Below are positions 54,772-61,928 of a stretch of DNA of 64,000 nucleotides, in pieces. A program made the translations under genes and the position numbers. Origin of the DNA: Acidimicrobiia bacterium (GTDB taxonomy: Bacteria; Actinomycetota; Acidimicrobiia; Spongiisociales; UBA5794); NCBI GenBank assembly GCA_036396535.1, contig DASWKR010000047.1:24448-88447 (forward strand), given 5' to 3'. Position 1 is the first letter of the stretch, and every line of letters starts with the position of its first letter. Below the pieces are notes generated by a model. The model did not search any database. It had not been told where the DNA came from and saw only the letters and a program-made list of their open reading frames with translations.

Positions 54772-55658
54772 ATCAGCTCCCGGTAGCGGCGAATGGCGAT
54801 CCAGCCGGTGGCGATGGCGATGACCGTCAGGATGCCGACCGACGCCCACGGGCTGTAACCGGCTCTGCCCATGATGCTGGCGGATTGCTCGCCGAACACC
54901 CAGTCGCGGATCGCCAGGGGGTGGTCCGGGAGCGCCACGAGCGAGACCCAGCGCCCGAGTGTCTCCGCTCCTTCGGACAGGGACTCGGCGAGCACCTGCG
55001 ACACGAACATGATCCCGAGGAACACGCCCGAGGCCGGCGCCAGACGCTTGGCGAAGATCGAGACGAGGATCGCCGGGCACCCATACGCCACCACGAAGGC
55101 GAGCGACGTCGCCAGGATCTTCGGCAGGTTGTCCAGGTTGGCGACCAGCGCCGTCGCCACCCCGTCCGGATCGAGAGACGAGAGCCCGAAGTAGAGGAGG
55201 AGCTGCGGGACGATGAGGAACCCGGAGAGCACGATGACGAGCGAGGTGAACCGCGCCAGCAGGTAGTCGCGGGCGGTCAACGGGCGCGAGCTGTAGACCG
55301 CCAGGACGCCCTGGACGCGGTCGGGGATGAGCAGCTCCGGAACCGCCAGGGCGATGAAGAGCAGGGTGGATCCCGCCGCCAGGCCGAAGTACTCGGCGTG
55401 ACCGCCGAATGGGCTCTCGGCGTCCGGTGAGAACGTCGACAGGAAGAAGGCGAGCCCGACGAAGACGATCGCCGGTAGCAGGGCCACCCCGAACAAGACC
55501 CACGGCAGCACCTTCTTGCGGGCCTTGCGCCTCAGCCCGAGGACCCGTCTCACCCCGTCGAGGATGACCGCCTTGAAGGCGCCGCGTCTGCCGAGCCGGG
55601 GACCGCTGTGTGGGACGTACCCGAGGTCGAAGACTGCGCCTGTTGGTTCTGTCGTCAC
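54768..55658 (-). CDS. ABC-2 type transporter permease
   Basis: Permease of 296 aa with a cytoplasmic N-terminus containing LGYVPHSGPRLGRRGAFKAV, then about six helices. Conserved cytoplasmic loop VQGVLAVYSSRPLTARDYLLARFTSL fits ABC-2 permeases. It is flanked by two ATPase genes, both overlapping it by 4 nt, so the ATPase assignment is ambiguous; the order suggests two ATPase-permease modules transcribed together. GTG start. Confidence 0.82.
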   Translation of the reverse strand: MTTEPTGAVFDLGYVPHSGPRLGRRGAFKAVILDGVRRVLGLRRKARKKVLPWVLFGVALLPAIVFVGLAFFLSTFSPDAESPFGGHAEYFGLAAGSTLLFIALAVPELLIPDRVQGVLAVYSSRPLTARDYLLARFTSLVIVLSGFLIVPQLLLYFGLSSLDPDGVATALVANLDNLPKILATSLAFVVAYGCPAILVSIFAKRLAPASGVFLGIMFVSQVLAESLSEGAETLGRWVSLVALPDHPLAIRDWVFGEQSASIMGRAGYSPWASVGILTVIAIATGWIAIRRYRELM

Positions 55659-56569
55659 GTCGTGTCCTCCGCGCCGCCCTCCAGGAAGATGTCCTCGAGG
55701 GTGGTGCGCTTGGCCCCCATCGACCGAATTCCGATGCCGGTGTCGACGAGGACGTCACGGATGAGCGCGAAAGGGTCTCCGTTGACGTGGTCGAACTCGA
55801 TCATGTGATGGCGGATCGTCACCTCGGCGCCCCGCCTGCGGAGCTCGGCGACGACGACGTCCTGTCCCGAGAGCACCTCGACCTCGACCGTCGAGGTGTC
55901 GGTGAGGCCCGCCAGCGGACCGTTCCTCAGGACCCTGCCCCCATCGAGCATCACCACCCAGTCGCACGTCCGCTCGATGTCCGACAGCACGTGCGACGAG
56001 CTGAGCACGTTGATCCCGAAGCTGCCGAGCCTGGCGATGAGGTCGAGCATCTCGTCGCGTCCCTCGGGGTCGAGGCCTGCCGTCGGCTCGTCGAGGAACA
56101 CGAGTTCCGGGTCGTGCACGATCGCCTGGGCGAGCATCGCCCGCTGCTTCATCCCGGTGGAGAACTCCCCGAGGAAGCGGAAGCGCTCCTCGTGGAGCCC
56201 GACGAGTGTCAGCACGTCGGACGCCCTCTGCCTGGCCGCCTTGGCCGGGATCCCAGCCAGCTCGGCGGCGTAGACGGTGAAGTCGGCGGCCGTCTGGTCG
56301 AGCGGGAGGCAGCTCCCCTCCGGCATGTAGCCGACCCGAGCTCGGACGGTCGTCGGGTCCGGCTGGACGCTCTCGCCGAACACCGAGACGGTCCCCTCCG
56401 TCGGGACGAGGATGCCGAGGAGGATCCTGATGAACGTGCTCTTGCCTGCGCCGTTGGCGCCGACGAGGCCGATGCGACCAGGCGGCACGTCGAGGTCGAC
56501 GTGGTGGAGGGCGACGATGTCGCCGTACGCGTGGCCGAGCCCGGTGACTGAGATGATCGGCTCGGACAT
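55655..56569 (-). CDS. ABC-2 type transporter ATP-binding protein
   Basis: ATPase of 304 aa. Walker A VGANGAGKSTFIRILLG, Q-loop region VGYMPEGSCLPLDQTAADF (again no Gln), signature LGEFSTGMKQRAML, Walker B LVFLDEPTAGLDPEGRDE, switch histidine SSSHVLSDIER. The C-terminus (TTLEDIFLEG) is standard for ABC-2 exporters. Only 11 nt from the PGPGW-family gene upstream. Confidence 0.9.
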   Translation of the reverse strand: MSEPIISVTGLGHAYGDIVALHHVDLDVPPGRIGLVGANGAGKSTFIRILLGILVPTEGTVSVFGESVQPDPTTVRARVGYMPEGSCLPLDQTAADFTVYAAELAGIPAKAARQRASDVLTLVGLHEERFRFLGEFSTGMKQRAMLAQAIVHDPELVFLDEPTAGLDPEGRDEMLDLIARLGSFGINVLSSSHVLSDIERTCDWVVMLDGGRVLRNGPLAGLTDTSTVEVEVLSGQDVVVAELRRRGAEVTIRHHMIEFDHVNGDPFALIRDVLVDTGIGIRSMGAKRTTLEDIFLEGGAEDTT

Positions 56570-56580
56570 GTCGCCGAACA

Positions 56581-56880
56581 CTACTTGCGGCGCTCGAGGA
56601 GCTCTTTCGCTTTCCGTTTGCCGGCGTCGAGGGCGCGTCTGGCGACCTCGAACTCGGTGGCGAGGATGGCGAGGCCTGCGAGCACGATCGGTGTTCCCGG
56701 CCCGGGTAGCGGCATCAGCGCAATCCCGGCGGCGGTGACCGTCCCACCGATGACCCCGATGGCGACCTTGCGGACGGCTCGCATCGGCGTGAGGGTTCCG
56801 ACCTCCGGGTCGTTGTCGACCGGGTCGGCGTCGACCTCGACGGGGTCCGCCGTCTCCTCGGGAAGCGTCTGGTCGCCCAT
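56581..56880 (-). CDS. PGPGW-family small membrane protein
   Basis: 99-residue protein: acidic N-terminus (about 30 residues rich in Glu/Asp/Val), one or two hydrophobic helices with MPLPGPGTPIVLAGLAILATEFEVARRAL, and a basic tail (KRKAKELLERRK). The PLPGPG text followed by LAGLAILATEF is the signature of the putative transmembrane PGPGW family, function unknown. No ribosome site; TACCAT 8 nt before the ATG suggests a leaderless transcript, making this the first gene of the exporter block. Confidence 0.82.
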   Translation of the reverse strand: MGDQTLPEETADPVEVDADPVDNDPEVGTLTPMRAVRKVAIGVIGGTVTAAGIALMPLPGPGTPIVLAGLAILATEFEVARRALDAGKRKAKELLERRK

Positions 56881-56888
56881 GTGACCCA

Positions 56889-56894
56889 ATGGTA
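56889..56894 (-). promoter_or_regulatory. -10-like TACCAT box, leaderless arrangement
   Basis: TACCAT on the minus strand ends 8 nt before the ATG at 56880. Confidence 0.4.
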
Positions 56895-56941
56895 TCGGTC
56901 GCGACGCGCAACAGGACGGGGCCCCTACCTCAACGGGAGAG

Positions 56942-56964
56942 GCCTCTCCTCGTCGAGGAGAGGC
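56942..56964. repeat. Perfect 23-bp palindrome between divergent genes
   Basis: GCCTCTCCTCG-T-CGAGGAGAGGC: 11-bp arms around one base. It lies 5 bp upstream of a TTGACG box (-35 candidate) of the gene at 57010 and about 60 bp from the divergent PGPGW gene start, so an operator for either or both is possible. Confidence 0.6.
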
Positions 56965-56969
56965 GCTAC

Positions 56970-57000
56970 TTGACGGGTGCGGCGCCTTCGCCGGTATCGT
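56970..57000 (+). promoter_or_regulatory. Candidate promoter TTGACG-N19-TATCGT
   Basis: TTGACG at 56970-56975 and TATCGT at 56995-57000, 19 nt apart. The -10 box ends 9 nt before the ATG at 57010, suggesting a leaderless transcript. Confidence 0.5.
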
Positions 57001-57009
57001 CGCACGTCG

Positions 57010-57723
57010 ATGGAGACCGCGTTCGCGACGCTGGCGGCGGTCGTCGCCTCGGGATTCGCCCTCGACTTGTGGCGAAGCCACCTGGCGCGGCCGCGTCCGC
57101 ACGCCGCCGCCTGGGCGGCGGGCGTGACGTTGTACGCCCTCGCCTCCTCGGCCCTGGCATTCGGCCTGGCGTTCGGATGGTCCGACACCAGCTTCAGGGT
57201 GTTCTACGTGTTCGGGGCCGTCGCCAACATCCCGGTCCTCGCCCTCGGCTCGATGTACCTGGTGGTCGGGCCGAAGGCGGGCCGTCGCATGCTGCTGGTG
57301 CTCATCTGGTTCTTGGGTGCCGCAGTGTGGGTCGTGCTCGCCGCGGTGCCGGTGACACCGGTGGCCGAGGTCGGCGTGCCCGAGGGCTCCGAGGTCTTCG
57401 ATTCGCCGCTCACGGAGATCTCGGGTGGCGCCATGCTCCCGAGCCCCCGGATATTCGCCGCGGTAGCGGGCGGGGTCGGAACGCTGCTCATCGTCGGGCT
57501 CGCCATCGCATCGACCGTCAGGGCCCGGGCGATGCGGTCGGTGGTGGTCGGAAACCTGCTGATCGTGGCGGGCACGGTCGTCCCCGCCGTCGGGGGATCG
57601 CTCACGGCGCTCGGCGAAGGAGGTGGCTTCGCCGCCTCGCTCCTCGGGGGGGCGGTGCTCCTCTGGGCGGGCTTCCGCGTGGCGTCGACGCGGCGGAGTA
57701 GTGCGACGATGGGAGCAGAATGA
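57010..57723 (+). CDS. Integral membrane protein, function unknown
   Basis: 237-residue protein with about seven hydrophobic helices and short loops. Features include FALDLWRSHLARPRPHAAAW after helix 1, a Ser/Thr/Asp-containing loop (PEGSEVFDSPLTEISGGAMLP) and a basic C-terminus. I do not recognise a family. It overlaps the next membrane-protein gene by ATGA and both are probably expressed from the promoter at 56970-57000. Confidence 0.72.
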   Translation: METAFATLAAVVASGFALDLWRSHLARPRPHAAAWAAGVTLYALASSALAFGLAFGWSDTSFRVFYVFGAVANIPVLALGSMYLVVGPKAGRRMLLVLIWFLGAAVWVVLAAVPVTPVAEVGVPEGSEVFDSPLTEISGGAMLPSPRIFAAVAGGVGTLLIVGLAIASTVRARAMRSVVVGNLLIVAGTVVPAVGGSLTALGEGGGFAASLLGGAVLLWAGFRVASTRRSSATMGAE

Positions 57724-58169
57724 CACGACCCAAGAGGAAGCCGAAGCAGCCAGTGGCACCGCCGAACCGACGCGAGATGTGGACCGGCATCGCCTTCGCC
57801 GCCGCCAGCCTCGCCGCCATCGCCACTGCCGTGCTGGGAGAGCGCGTCGTGTCGGATGCCCGCCCCGGTATCGGCCGACTCCAGTGGATCGCCTTCGCGA
57901 TCGCCCTCGGGTGCGGCGTGGTCGCCGCCTTCATGCTCGTCCGATACCGTCCGTGGCCTGTGAGGGTGGAGAGCGCATTCGAGAGCCTCGGGTTCGGGGT
58001 GGGCCTCGCCGCCGCAGGAGGAGTCGTCGCGGTGTTCGGGGGGCTCGCCGACGGTATCGGTGTCGGTAGCGGCGACTTCGGTGTTCTCCAGGCGGCGGTC
58101 GTGACGTTCGGCCTCGTGGTCGCAGCCTTCGGAGCCGCGGTCATCGCCACCGCCCGCAGGCTCGGCTGA
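57720..58169 (+). CDS. Small integral membrane protein, function unknown
   Basis: 149-residue protein with a basic/Pro-rich N-terminus (PKRKPKQPVAPPNRRE) and four hydrophobic helices (starting TGIAFAAASLAAIATAVLG). No recognisable motif. Translationally coupled to the upstream membrane protein. It converges with the EamA transporter gene 24 nt away. Confidence 0.68.
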   Translation: MTRPKRKPKQPVAPPNRREMWTGIAFAAASLAAIATAVLGERVVSDARPGIGRLQWIAFAIALGCGVVAAFMLVRYRPWPVRVESAFESLGFGVGLAAAGGVVAVFGGLADGIGVGSGDFGVLQAAVVTFGLVVAAFGAAVIATARRLG

Positions 58170-58193
58170 ACGGTCGCGTGATGGCACTGCGCC

Positions 58194-59105
58194 TCAGTGA
58201 GGAACCACGGCGCGCCTCGGGACGACCTTGCGCTCCGCCCGGTCGGTCCACATGACGCCGGCGAGTATCAGGAGGCCGCCGATCGCGATCCCGGCCTCGA
58301 GCCGCTCGTCGATGAGGACGATGCCGGTCACGAGGGCGACAAACGGCACGAGATAGCCGATGAGGCTCGCTCGCGTCGTCGAGACGTGTCGCAGGAGCCA
58401 GTAGAACAGCAGGAACGGCACCACGCTGCCCATCAACACGAGGTATCCCAAGAGGACCATGGCCCAGGTGGTCGGCACGGCAGGCGTCCCTTCGACGAAC
58501 AGTGTCACGACGGTGAGCCACACGAACGCCAGGGCGCTCTGGATGCCGGTGATCTCGAGCACGCCGTAGTGGTGCGACTGATGCTTGGCGATGATGCCGG
58601 ACACCGAGATCGAGACGACCGCCACGATGCCGAGCCCGAAGGCGAGAACCGGTCTGCCTCCTTCGGCCAATCCGCTGTCGCCCGAGAGCAGCATCACGCC
58701 GACCCCGGCGAGCGCGATGAGCAAACCGAGCGCTTTGCCGGCCGACATCGGCTCGTCGGGGAGGGCGAAATGGGCGATCGTCGCCGTGCCGAGCGGGAAC
58801 AGCGCCGCCAGGAGGCCGACGAAACCGGCAGAGGCGTTCTGGTACGCCAGGGTGAAGAGCACGTACGGCAGCGCGATCTGGAAGACCGAGAACGTCAGTC
58901 CGTTTCGCCATGTGGCACGGTCGAGAGGAACCGGGCGTCGCATCGCCACCAGGATCGCCAGGACGACGAGCGCACCGCCGAGCGCCCGCACCGTCACGAG
59001 CGTGTACGGGGGAACTCCGGCGTTGAGGGCCGCCCGGGTGGCGACGCCTGACGTCCCGAATCCGACGGCGGCCGCGGCGATCGCCGCCCAGACACGGGAG
59101 CTCAT
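58194..59105 (-). CDS. EamA/DMT-superfamily transporter
   Basis: 303-residue protein with ten hydrophobic helices in two EamA repeats (first WAAIAAAAVGFGTSGVATRAAL, second from FGLGIVAVVSISVSGIIAK with FYWLLRHVSTTRASLIGYLVPFVALVTGIVLIDERL). Drug/metabolite transporters of this kind export amino acids, nucleosides or other small solutes; the substrate is unknown. TAGCAT lies 6 nt before the ATG on the minus strand; the divergent neighbour begins only 31 bp away. Confidence 0.9.
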   Translation of the reverse strand: MSSRVWAAIAAAAVGFGTSGVATRAALNAGVPPYTLVTVRALGGALVVLAILVAMRRPVPLDRATWRNGLTFSVFQIALPYVLFTLAYQNASAGFVGLLAALFPLGTATIAHFALPDEPMSAGKALGLLIALAGVGVMLLSGDSGLAEGGRPVLAFGLGIVAVVSISVSGIIAKHQSHHYGVLEITGIQSALAFVWLTVVTLFVEGTPAVPTTWAMVLLGYLVLMGSVVPFLLFYWLLRHVSTTRASLIGYLVPFVALVTGIVLIDERLEAGIAIGGLLILAGVMWTDRAERKVVPRRAVVPH

Positions 59106-59111
59106 CGGGCG

Positions 59112-59117
59112 ATGCTA
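59112..59117 (-). promoter_or_regulatory. -10-like TAGCAT box before the EamA gene
   Basis: TAGCAT on the minus strand, 6 nt from the ATG at 59105. It is back to back with the plus-strand TAGCCT at 59124-59129; only 6 bp separate the two boxes. Confidence 0.45.
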
Positions 59118-59123
59118 CGCCGT

Positions 59124-59129
59124 TAGCCT
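59124..59129 (+). promoter_or_regulatory. -10-like TAGCCT box before the DUF3291 gene
   Basis: TAGCCT ends 7 nt before the ATG at 59137 with no ribosome-binding site. The -35 would lie inside the EamA coding sequence. Confidence 0.45.
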
Positions 59130-59136
59130 CAGGTCG

Positions 59137-59580
59137 ATGACGCACCATCTGGCGCAGCTCAACATCGCCAGGATGCGCTTCCCGCTCGACGATCTCGGGA
59201 TGAAGGGTTTCGTCGATCAACTCGAGCCGGTGAACGCCCTGGCCGACGCGGCCTCCGGCTTCGTCTGGCGTCTCCAGACGGAAGACGGGGACGCAACTTC
59301 GATCCGAGCCTTCGACGACGACATGCTGCTCATCAACATGTCGCTGTGGGAATCCATCGAAGCACTGCGGGAGTTCGTCTATCGCTCGAACCACCTCGGC
59401 GTGCTGAGAGACCGGGCTTCGTGGTTCGACCGCATGGACGAGCCTCACATGGTGCTGTGGTGGGAGCCCGCCGGGAGGGTCCCGACCATCCACGAGGCGA
59501 AGGATCGCTTGCAGCACCTGCGGAGCAGCGGGCCGTCGCAGTGCGCCTTCACGTTCAAGGAGACCTTCCCGGCGGCCTGA
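59137..59580 (+). CDS. DUF3291 domain protein
   Basis: 147-residue protein with the DUF3291 pattern: HLAQLNIARMRFPLDD, GFVDQLEPVNALADAASGFVWRLQTEDGDATSI, NMSLWESIEALREFVYRSNHLGVLRDRASWF and HMVLWWEPAGRVPTIHEAKDRLQHLR (quoted in parts). The fold is a ferredoxin-like alpha/beta barrel related to antibiotic-biosynthesis monooxygenases; function unknown. ATG 59137 has no ribosome site, and a TAGCCT box is 7 nt upstream. The 3' end runs into a tandem hairpin. Confidence 0.83.
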   Translation: MTHHLAQLNIARMRFPLDDLGMKGFVDQLEPVNALADAASGFVWRLQTEDGDATSIRAFDDDMLLINMSLWESIEALREFVYRSNHLGVLRDRASWFDRMDEPHMVLWWEPAGRVPTIHEAKDRLQHLRSSGPSQCAFTFKETFPAA

Positions 59581-59616
59581 GGCCGCCGGGCCTTTCCCGG
59601 CGGCGTGAGGCCGCCG
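59566..59616. terminator. Duplicated GC-rich hairpin between convergent genes
   Basis: A 23-bp segment beginning TTCCCGGCGGC occurs at 59566-59588 and again at 59594-59616 with one mismatch (28-bp period). Between them GCCGCCGGG-CCTTT-CCCGGCGGC forms a perfect 9-bp stem (59582-59604). It spans the DUF3291 stop and faces the converging MerR-like gene, so a bidirectional terminator is likely. Confidence 0.6.
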
Positions 59617-59624
59617 TGGGTCAC

Positions 59625-60338
59625 CTAGCGGCGCCGTCGACCCCGCCACCCTTGGTACACGTAGCGCCACAGGGGTTGCGGACGAACCTCGCCCGTCTTC
59701 TCGGCATCTGCCGGAGAGGACTGCGGCACGGCGTCGGCGCCGACGGTTGTCGCTCTCGCCTCGGTGAGCTCCCCGCGCAACTCGACGAGGCGCTCGCGAA
59801 GGAAGCGCGCCTCCGTCTCGGCCTTGGCGGCTCGCTCCCTCGCTTCGGCGAGCTGCTGGCCCGCCTCGTGGAGGTTCCCGAGCTGCATGAGCATCTTGTC
59901 CCACGCCGCGATCGGCACGATCATCGTCTCCCCGGTTCGATCCGGTGGTGCCGATCGCCCAACCGGGGACTCGACCGGCGGAGCCGAGACGGCCGTCCGG
60001 GTTGGGCCTGGGTGCGACGCCGGGGGGCCGGCGGTGGCGACGTCGGGCCGGATGGTGATGTCCCTTCCGAGCTCTGCCGCCCGGGCGATCACGCCTTCCA
60101 TGCTGACCATCCGCAGGTTGTGGCGGGCGTCGACGTACGAGGGGATCGCCCCGCGCCTCGCCCACTTCCTGAGGGTGTCGACCGGGATGCCCGTAACGTC
60201 GTTGGCGTCTCGCAGCGTCGTGAACCCCGGTTCTGATCGACTCTCATCGCGGTGCGGGGGCGGCGCGGCGACGGAGCGGCGATCGGTAGTCTCCCGCATC
60301 GCCTCCGTCTCCCAGAGAAAGGCCGGATCGTGTCGCAT
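59625..60338 (-). CDS. MerR-like helix-turn-helix protein with coiled coil
   Basis: Putative DNA-binding regulator (237 aa). A winged-helix MerR/excisionase-type domain (about residues 35-90: FTTLRDANDVTGIPVDTLRKWARRGAIPSYVDARH) is followed by a Pro/Ala-rich linker, a coiled coil of about 50 residues (MLMQLGNLHEAGQQLAEARE and on), and a basic tail (YQGWRGRRRR). ATG 60338 is taken because TAACAT sits 8 nt upstream in the leaderless arrangement seen elsewhere in this window; ATG 60299 with GGGAG 9 nt upstream is possible. Divergent from the microcompartment operon, so it is a candidate regulator of it. Confidence 0.75.
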   Translation of the reverse strand: MRHDPAFLWETEAMRETTDRRSVAAPPPHRDESRSEPGFTTLRDANDVTGIPVDTLRKWARRGAIPSYVDARHNLRMVSMEGVIARAAELGRDITIRPDVATAGPPASHPGPTRTAVSAPPVESPVGRSAPPDRTGETMIVPIAAWDKMLMQLGNLHEAGQQLAEARERAAKAETEARFLRERLVELRGELTEARATTVGADAVPQSSPADAEKTGEVRPQPLWRYVYQGWRGRRRR

Positions 60339-60347
60339 CCTGCGACA
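60331..60347. promoter_or_regulatory. 17-bp dyad, candidate operator of the MerR-like protein
   Basis: TGTCGCA-TCC-TGCGACA, perfect 7-bp arms. It overlaps the -10 box and start of the divergent MerR-like gene and lies about 100 bp upstream of the microcompartment operon, a typical autoregulatory and divergent-control position. Confidence 0.55.
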
Positions 60348-60352
60348 TGTTA
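60347..60352 (-). promoter_or_regulatory. -10-like TAACAT box before the MerR-like gene
   Basis: TAACAT on the minus strand ends 8 nt before ATG 60338; it abuts the 17-bp dyad. Confidence 0.4.
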
Positions 60353-60416
60353 CGGACTGGCCGCCGGGCAGGGTGATCCCGTGAGGCCCGAGCAGTGGCC
60401 CGCCCGGGCCGGTCCC

Positions 60417-60422
60417 TAGGAT
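60417..60422 (+). promoter_or_regulatory. -10-like TAGGAT box before the microcompartment operon
   Basis: TAGGAT lies 28 nt upstream of the first ATG of the operon, with a purine-rich GGAAGGGG in between. No clear -35 box; weak evidence on its own. Confidence 0.3.
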
Positions 60423-60450
60423 TGGCGAAGCTGGAAGGGGCCCGCCGCAG

Positions 60451-61098
60451 ATGCAACCCATGCCGAATGCCGAGGAGATCCGCGAGCTCGTGGAGCGCAT
60501 CGTGGACGGGCTCGGCCCGCATGGCTCGGCCGACGGGATCGCCGCCGGCGACGCAGCGGAGGAGTCCGGCGCCGAGCACACGACGGACCACCACGCCCCG
60601 GCTGCACCGAGCAGCGAGACGGTGTCCCCCGGCGCCCCGGGCGGGCGCATCGCCGTCGGAGCGGACCACGGGGGCTATGCCCTCAAGGAGCGCATCGCCT
60701 TCAAGCTCAAGGAAGCCGGATACGAGGTCCACGATTGCGGAACCCAGTCGATGGAGCCCGTCGACTACCCGGACCTGGCGCACGCGGTCGCCGGTGAGGT
60801 GGCGTCCGGATCGTCGATCTACGGGATCATCGTCGACGGGGCCGGGATCGGGTCCGCCATCGTGGCGAACAAGGTCCCGGGCGTGCGGGCGGCCCTGTGC
60901 TACGACCTGTCGTCCGCCCGCAACTCGCGCGAGCACAACCACGCCAACGTGCTCACCCTCGGCGCCGGGCTCATCGGCGAGGCCCTCGCCTGGCAGATCG
61001 TCCAGGAGTGGCTCGGCACCGACTGGGGGCCGGGCCGGCACGCCCGGCGGGTCGAGAAGATCACCGACGTCGAACGAGCCTATGCGAGGCCGCAGTGA
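60451..61098 (+). CDS. Microcompartment-associated RpiB/LacA/LacB-family sugar-phosphate isomerase
   Basis: 215-residue protein. Residues 66-205 form an RpiB-type isomerase core: [11 protein letters not shown] (Asp72, His73), [33 protein letters not shown] (His162 of the RxHN block) and GGRH-like [12 protein letters not shown]. Such enzymes interconvert ribose-5-P/ribulose-5-P or related sugar phosphates. The usual catalytic Cys position reads Asp129 ([13 protein letters not shown]). An N-terminal helix ([19 protein letters not shown]) plus an Ala/Pro/His-rich linker of ~40 residues precede the core and look like an encapsulation peptide. First gene of the BMC operon; stop overlaps deoC (GTGA). 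Confidence 0.9.
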   Translation: MQPMPNAEEIRELVERIVDGLGPHGSADGIAAGDAAEESGAEHTTDHHAPAAPSSETVSPGAPGGRIAVGADHGGYALKERIAFKLKEAGYEVHDCGTQSMEPVDYPDLAHAVAGEVASGSSIYGIIVDGAGIGSAIVANKVPGVRAALCYDLSSARNSREHNHANVLTLGAGLIGEALAWQIVQEWLGTDWGPGRHARRVEKITDVERAYARPQ

Positions 61099-61928
61099 CC
61101 GAGCGCGACCGCATCATCGAGGCCGTGACCCGCGAGGTGATTGCGGCGATCGCCCTCGGGGACTTCTGCCGAACCCCCGAGCAGGTGAGGAAGGTGGTCG
61201 CCAACGGGGCCGACCGGGTCAGCTTCAGCGGGGTTGCATCGGATGTCCCCCTCGACCTGGCGCACTACATCGACCACACGCTCCTCAGGGCGGACGCCAC
61301 CGCCTCCGAGATCGACACGCTGTGCGCCGAGGCCGCCGCCTACCACTTCGCCTCGGTGTGCATCAATCCGACGTGGGTGCGGCGCTGCGCAGACAACCTC
61401 AAGGGAAGCGATGCCGTCGTGTGCACGGTCATCGGCTTCCCGCTCGGGGCGACGACGCCCGAGATCAAGGCAATGGAGGCCCGCAAGGCGCTGCGCGACG
61501 GCGCCCGTGAGGTCGACATGGTCATCAACGTCGGTGCGGTCAAGTCCGGCGACTGGGCCCTCGTGAAGACCGACATCTCCAAGGTCGTCGACGCCGCCCA
61601 CGAGTCCGGAGCGATCTGCAAGGTGATCCTGGAGACGGCGCTGCTGTCGGACGAGGAGAAGGTGCGGGCTTCTGCGACCGCCAAAGCGGCCAAGGCGGAT
61701 TTCGTGAAGACGTCGACCGGGTTCGGTCCGGGGGGCGCCACCGTGTACGACGTGGCGCTGATGCGGGAGACCGTGGGACCCGAGATGGGGGTGAAGGCGT
61801 CGGGGGGAGTGAGGACCGCCGAGGACGCCGAGAGCATGATCGCCGCCGGAGCGACCAGAATCGGGGCGTCCGCCGGAGTGCAGATCGTGGGCGGCGACCA
61901 GGGAGAGGGCAGTGGCGACCGGTATTGA
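61095..61928 (+). CDS. deoC: Deoxyribose-phosphate aldolase, microcompartment-associated
   Basis: Class I aldolase (277 aa) that cleaves 2-deoxyribose-5-phosphate to glyceraldehyde-3-phosphate and acetaldehyde. The core from about residue 54 has [22 protein letters not shown], Asp141 in [10 protein letters not shown], Schiff-base Lys205 in [11 protein letters not shown] and proton-relay Lys234 in GVKASGGVR, ending [12 protein letters not shown] ~53-residue N-terminal extension ([19 protein letters not shown], then [13 protein letters not shown]) is absent from housekeeping DeoC and may target the enzyme to the shell lumen. GTG start overlapping the isomerase stop; its end overlaps the shell gene by 17 nt. 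Confidence 0.95.
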   Translation: MTERDRIIEAVTREVIAAIALGDFCRTPEQVRKVVANGADRVSFSGVASDVPLDLAHYIDHTLLRADATASEIDTLCAEAAAYHFASVCINPTWVRRCADNLKGSDAVVCTVIGFPLGATTPEIKAMEARKALRDGAREVDMVINVGAVKSGDWALVKTDISKVVDAAHESGAICKVILETALLSDEEKVRASATAKAAKADFVKTSTGFGPGGATVYDVALMRETVGPEMGVKASGGVRTAEDAESMIAAGATRIGASAGVQIVGGDQGEGSGDRY

